A stretch of 9,459 nucleotides of DNA, taken from an uncultured Pseudomonadales bacterium. GTDB taxonomy: Bacteria; Pseudomonadota; Gammaproteobacteria; Pseudomonadales; IMCC2047. Position numbers and translations under genes: made by a program. Under the pieces are notes generated by a model that saw nothing but the letters and a program-made list of their open reading frames with translations, had not been told where the DNA came from and made no database searches. Below are positions 7,239 through 9,459 of this stretch, in pieces (the stretch's first letter is position 1; each line of letters starts with the position of its first letter). The stretch is from the NCBI GenBank assembly GCA_947258895.1, contig CAMYKE010000084.1, positions 1 through 9,459 of the forward strand. The letters run 5' to 3'.

Positions 7239-7256
7239 CATAAGCAGGGATGAGTG

Positions 7257-9197
7257 ATGAGCTCGCATCTCGATAATGGATTTCGGGTGGGAGAATGGGA
7301 AGTTCACCCGAAACAAAGCGCGATCAAGAACGCGGACGGGGAAGTTCACCTTGAACACAAGGTGATGTCAGTGCTGGTTTTGCTTGCCGAACATGCGGAT
7401 GAGACCGTCACGCGAAACCTGCTGCTGGAAGAGGTGTGGCAAGGCACCTATGTCACGGAGGATGTTATATCGCGCTCGATTTCCTTACTCCGCCAGCATT
7501 TCAAGGACGATCCGCACCATCCTACCTATATCCAGACCATACCCAAATCGGGTTACCGGCTCATCAAACCGGTCCTGCCGCTTGCGGAGCCGGAAGCTGC
7601 AATTATCGATGACCCTCTGTCTCCCGCCCCACCCCGGCGCTGGTCCTGGCGCGCGCGCGCCGCTGCCGGTGCGGTGCTGCTATTGCTGTTGGCGATGGGT
7701 GGCTATATATTTTTTGACGCCTCCTACAACGGCTCGAGCAATCTGGCCCGGGACCAGCAGGCGAGCAGCCAGCATCGACTGTCATCGGTAGCCATCGCCG
7801 TGATCCCCTTTGAGAACCTGAGTGAAAATCGTGATCAGAGCTATATAAGTGACGGGCTATCCGACGAGCTCATCGTAGCCCTCAGCAAAGTGGGACAGCT
7901 CAAGGTGGTATCCAGAAGTACGTCGTTTTTGATAAAGAGCCAAAAACAGGATCCGCGCGCATTGGGTGAGGAACTGCAGGTAGACCTGATCCTGGAAGGC
8001 AGCGTGCGGGCACAGGATGATCGGGTACGGGTTGTCGCCCAGTTGAGTCGCACCGCCGACGGCTTTGAGGTCTGGTCAAATGCGTTTGACAGCGAGCTAA
8101 GCGACATCTTCAAACTGCAAAATACCATATCGCAAGCGATCGTCAGGGAGCTCAGCGCGAAGCTGGGCCTTGCTTTGGATTCCACGCCGAGCCTCAGCTC
8201 GACACAGAACACCGAGGCCTACCACCTGTACCTGCGCGGCAACGTCATGTGGAAGAAGCGCGGTGAAAGCGCGATCCGCCGGAGTATCGAGCTGTACAAC
8301 GAGTCACTGGCGAAAGACCCGGAATTTGCCCGAGCCCACCTGGGGCTGGCCAACGCCTTTGCGCTGTTGCCCTGGTACTCCAACGTAGAGCAACAGCCGT
8401 ATCTGGAATTGGCAAGCAAGCAACTGGAAAAAGCATTGCAGCTGGATCCGTCTCTGCTGGGGGAAGCATTGACCACCCGGGCCCTGCTCGAGTTCTCCAG
8501 ATGGGAATGGGCGCGAGCCGAGCAGTATTTCCAGGAAGCGCTCGATATTAGCCCTAATTACACCACTCTGCATAACTGGTATTCGCAATTCAGCTTCGCA
8601 GTAAACTATAAAATCCGTGCCCTGGAGCACGCCAAGCGGGCGCGGGACCTGGATGCGGTTTCGCCGGTCATAAACGATCGCCTGGCCGCCGCCTTCCTGT
8701 GGGTCGACGACAATCAAAACGCAGAACGACAATACCGGATCGGTTCCGAGCTGGGATTCATGGGGAAACGTGACGCCTCCAGCTATTTGCTCTGGCTGCT
8801 GCGCGAGGGCAGGATACGAACTGCAGCAGAAGTACTACAACAGATGCTGGATAAACAGGGATTGACGAGCTCCTGGGTTCAGCATCTTGGCGACACCCTG
8901 CAGACCAACAGCAACAGGGAACAAACCATTCAGGTGCTCGTCGACGCGCAAAACCAGGGTGTGATCACTCCGCGATTACTACTGCCCATCTGGGTGCTAT
9001 TGGCCGACTACGACCATGCCTTCGCCCTGTTGGGTAAACTGGTCGCGCAAAAAAATCAATTGGACGTCGAATTTCTCTTTTCCGGCGAAGCCAGCGGATT
9101 ACGCGAAGACCCACGCTTCGCCACCATAATCAGGCAATTGGGTCTGGACCGCTACTGGGACCAGTATGGCTGGCCGGAGGGAATCAATCGCTCCTGA
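7257..9197 (+). CDS. Membrane-anchored winged-helix regulator with TolB/FlgO-like and TPR domains (CadC-like)
   Basis: This is a one-component transcription regulator of about 646 residues. Residues 8-104 form an OmpR/PhoB-type winged helix: VTRNLLLEEVWQGTYVTEDV, then ISRSISLLRQHFKDDPHHPT and YIQTIPKSGYRLIKPV, the usual recognition helix and wing. A proline-rich linker leads to one membrane segment at about 136-155 (AAGAVLLLLLAMGGYIFF). This is preceded by RRWSWRAR, so the DNA-binding part is cytoplasmic and the rest periplasmic. Residues 178-305 (AIAVIPFENLSENRDQSYIS, DGLSDELIVALSKVGQLKVV, DLILEGSVRAQDDRVRVVAQ) match the TolB/FlgO-like domain often fused to such regulators. From about 322 to the end come TPR-like helices (AYHLYLRGNVMWKKR, EFARAHLGLANAFAL, QLEKALQLDPS, YFQEALDISPNYTTLHNWY). 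ATG 7257 is chosen with AGGGA 6 nt upstream; GTG 7254 is the alternative. It is divergent from the transport cluster. Target genes and signal are unknown. Confidence 0.9.
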   Translation: MSSHLDNGFRVGEWEVHPKQSAIKNADGEVHLEHKVMSVLVLLAEHADETVTRNLLLEEVWQGTYVTEDVISRSISLLRQHFKDDPHHPTYIQTIPKSGYRLIKPVLPLAEPEAAIIDDPLSPAPPRRWSWRARAAAGAVLLLLLAMGGYIFFDASYNGSSNLARDQQASSQHRLSSVAIAVIPFENLSENRDQSYISDGLSDELIVALSKVGQLKVVSRSTSFLIKSQKQDPRALGEELQVDLILEGSVRAQDDRVRVVAQLSRTADGFEVWSNAFDSELSDIFKLQNTISQAIVRELSAKLGLALDSTPSLSSTQNTEAYHLYLRGNVMWKKRGESAIRRSIELYNESLAKDPEFARAHLGLANAFALLPWYSNVEQQPYLELASKQLEKALQLDPSLLGEALTTRALLEFSRWEWARAEQYFQEALDISPNYTTLHNWYSQFSFAVNYKIRALEHAKRARDLDAVSPVINDRLAAAFLWVDDNQNAERQYRIGSELGFMGKRDASSYLLWLLREGRIRTAAEVLQQMLDKQGLTSSWVQHLGDTLQTNSNREQTIQVLVDAQNQGVITPRLLLPIWVLLADYDHAFALLGKLVAQKNQLDVEFLFSGEASGLREDPRFATIIRQLGLDRYWDQYGWPEGINRS

Positions 9198-9276
9198 CCT
9201 GCAGCGCTACCAATACAGAGTAAACATAAAGTTAAAACCGTACACAAATGGGGTTGCCAGGCAAGGAATTTCCAAC

Positions 9277-9299
9277 GCACCGATGACTCGTCACGGTGC
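9277..9299. terminator. Hairpin, possible terminator between convergent genes
   Basis: GCACCG (9277-9282) pairs with CGGTGC (9294-9299), and TGA (9284-9286) pairs with TCA (9291-9293) around a CTCG loop, with one bulged A at 9283. This gives nine base pairs lying 80 nt after the regulator stop. No T-tract follows on either strand, so it is not a textbook Rho-independent terminator. It may protect a 3' end or be a folded protein-binding site. Confidence 0.3.
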
Positions 9300-9459
9300 C
9301 GCGGCGGCCGCTCGGTTTACAGCTTGTCCCGGAACCCGATCGCCCCTGCCCAGGCCATGGCTCTTGTGCGCGTTTCGCGACAGCTGCGTTGGCACCGACC
9401 GGCCAAACTGGTCGCTGACGGGTGCTGGAGGCGGGTTACCGGCCTTGCTACAGGAAATT
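9291..9459 (-). CDS. Possible C-terminal end of an unknown convergent gene
   Basis: This is a 55-codon minus-strand frame entering from the right edge and ending at TGA (9291-9293), inside the hairpin. Its visible end reads KSHGLGRGDRVPGQAVNRA. I do not recognise a family. GC-rich sequence makes short open frames common, and the frame starting one base further from the edge is open too, so this is only a possibility. Confidence 0.15.
   Translation of the reverse strand, partial: ISCSKAGNPPPAPVSDQFGRSVPTQLSRNAHKSHGLGRGDRVPGQAVNRAAAAAP

Larger units (their letters stand above)
6928..7256. promoter_or_regulatory. Divergent intergenic region between tatT and the membrane regulator
   Basis: About 330 bp separate the two divergent starts, so this stretch should hold promoters for both directions. 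It is more AT-rich than its surroundings, peaking at 7079-7111 with repeated AAT/ATT units. It contains a 14-bp palindrome, a 7-bp inverted repeat with an 8-nt spacer, and a short GC-rich inverted repeat GCCAGGCTGGC at 7156-7166. GGTCCG occurs both at 7151 and at 7168. No gene is supported here. No sigma-70 promoter with both boxes at proper spacing could be identified for the tatT direction. Confidence 0.6.
9198..9459. other. Right-end stretch without a firmly supported gene
   Basis: These 262 bases follow the regulator stop. They include an AT-richer segment (9221-9240), a hairpin at 9277-9299, and a GC-rich stretch with GCGGCCGC at 9303-9310. A minus-strand frame is open from the right edge to TGA at 9291-9293 (55 residues). 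A second minus-strand frame is also open over much of the region, so neither can be preferred by openness alone. Confidence 0.4.

Noticed and set aside
7113..7358. 81-codon minus-strand frame over the regulator start
   Set aside because: It is antisense to the start of the winged-helix domain and to the putative operator. No Shine-Dalgarno and no recognisable family.
1..9459. CRISPR arrays, tRNA or rRNA genes, insertion sequences, attachment sites
   Set aside because: No regularly spaced repeats, no cloverleaf or rRNA-like stretches, and no transposase-like reading frame or terminal inverted repeats were seen on either strand.

Overview
This window is a moderately GC-rich stretch, probably from a marine-type gammaproteobacterium. 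That placement is an inference. It rests on a TonB-dependent receptor of the cellvibrionad/sphingomonad style, a TatT-type TRAP system, and a CadC-like regulator fused to a TolB/FlgO-like domain and TPRs. No marker gene fixes the taxonomy.

Layout: positions 1-6927 hold a single co-directional cluster on the minus strand. In transcription order it encodes TatT, a TPR-type TRAP-associated lipoprotein (6927-5968); DctP, a TRAP solute-binding protein (5964-4933); a fused DctQM TRAP permease (5003-3102); a TonB-dependent outer-membrane receptor broken by a frame change (2875-612); and a small OmpA-like outer-membrane beta-barrel that runs off the left edge (532-1). The first three genes are tightly packed: a 3-nt gap, then a 71-nt overlap. 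About 300 bp of intergenic DNA (6928-7256) separates the cluster from a divergent plus-strand gene (7257-9197). That gene encodes a membrane-anchored winged-helix regulator with a TolB/FlgO-like and TPR periplasmic region. The last ~260 bp hold a hairpin and possibly the tail of a convergent minus-strand gene.

How the genes may work together (inference): the TonB receptor would bring a ligand across the outer membrane. TatT and DctP would receive it in the periplasm, and DctQM would drive it across the inner membrane with an ion gradient. The divergent one-component regulator is the natural candidate for controlling the cluster. DctP has Phe where most DctP proteins carry the carboxylate-binding Arg, so the ligand may not be a simple organic acid. 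The receptor gene looks recently damaged: its two halves are both well preserved but out of frame, and a segment of the barrel appears to be missing at the junction.
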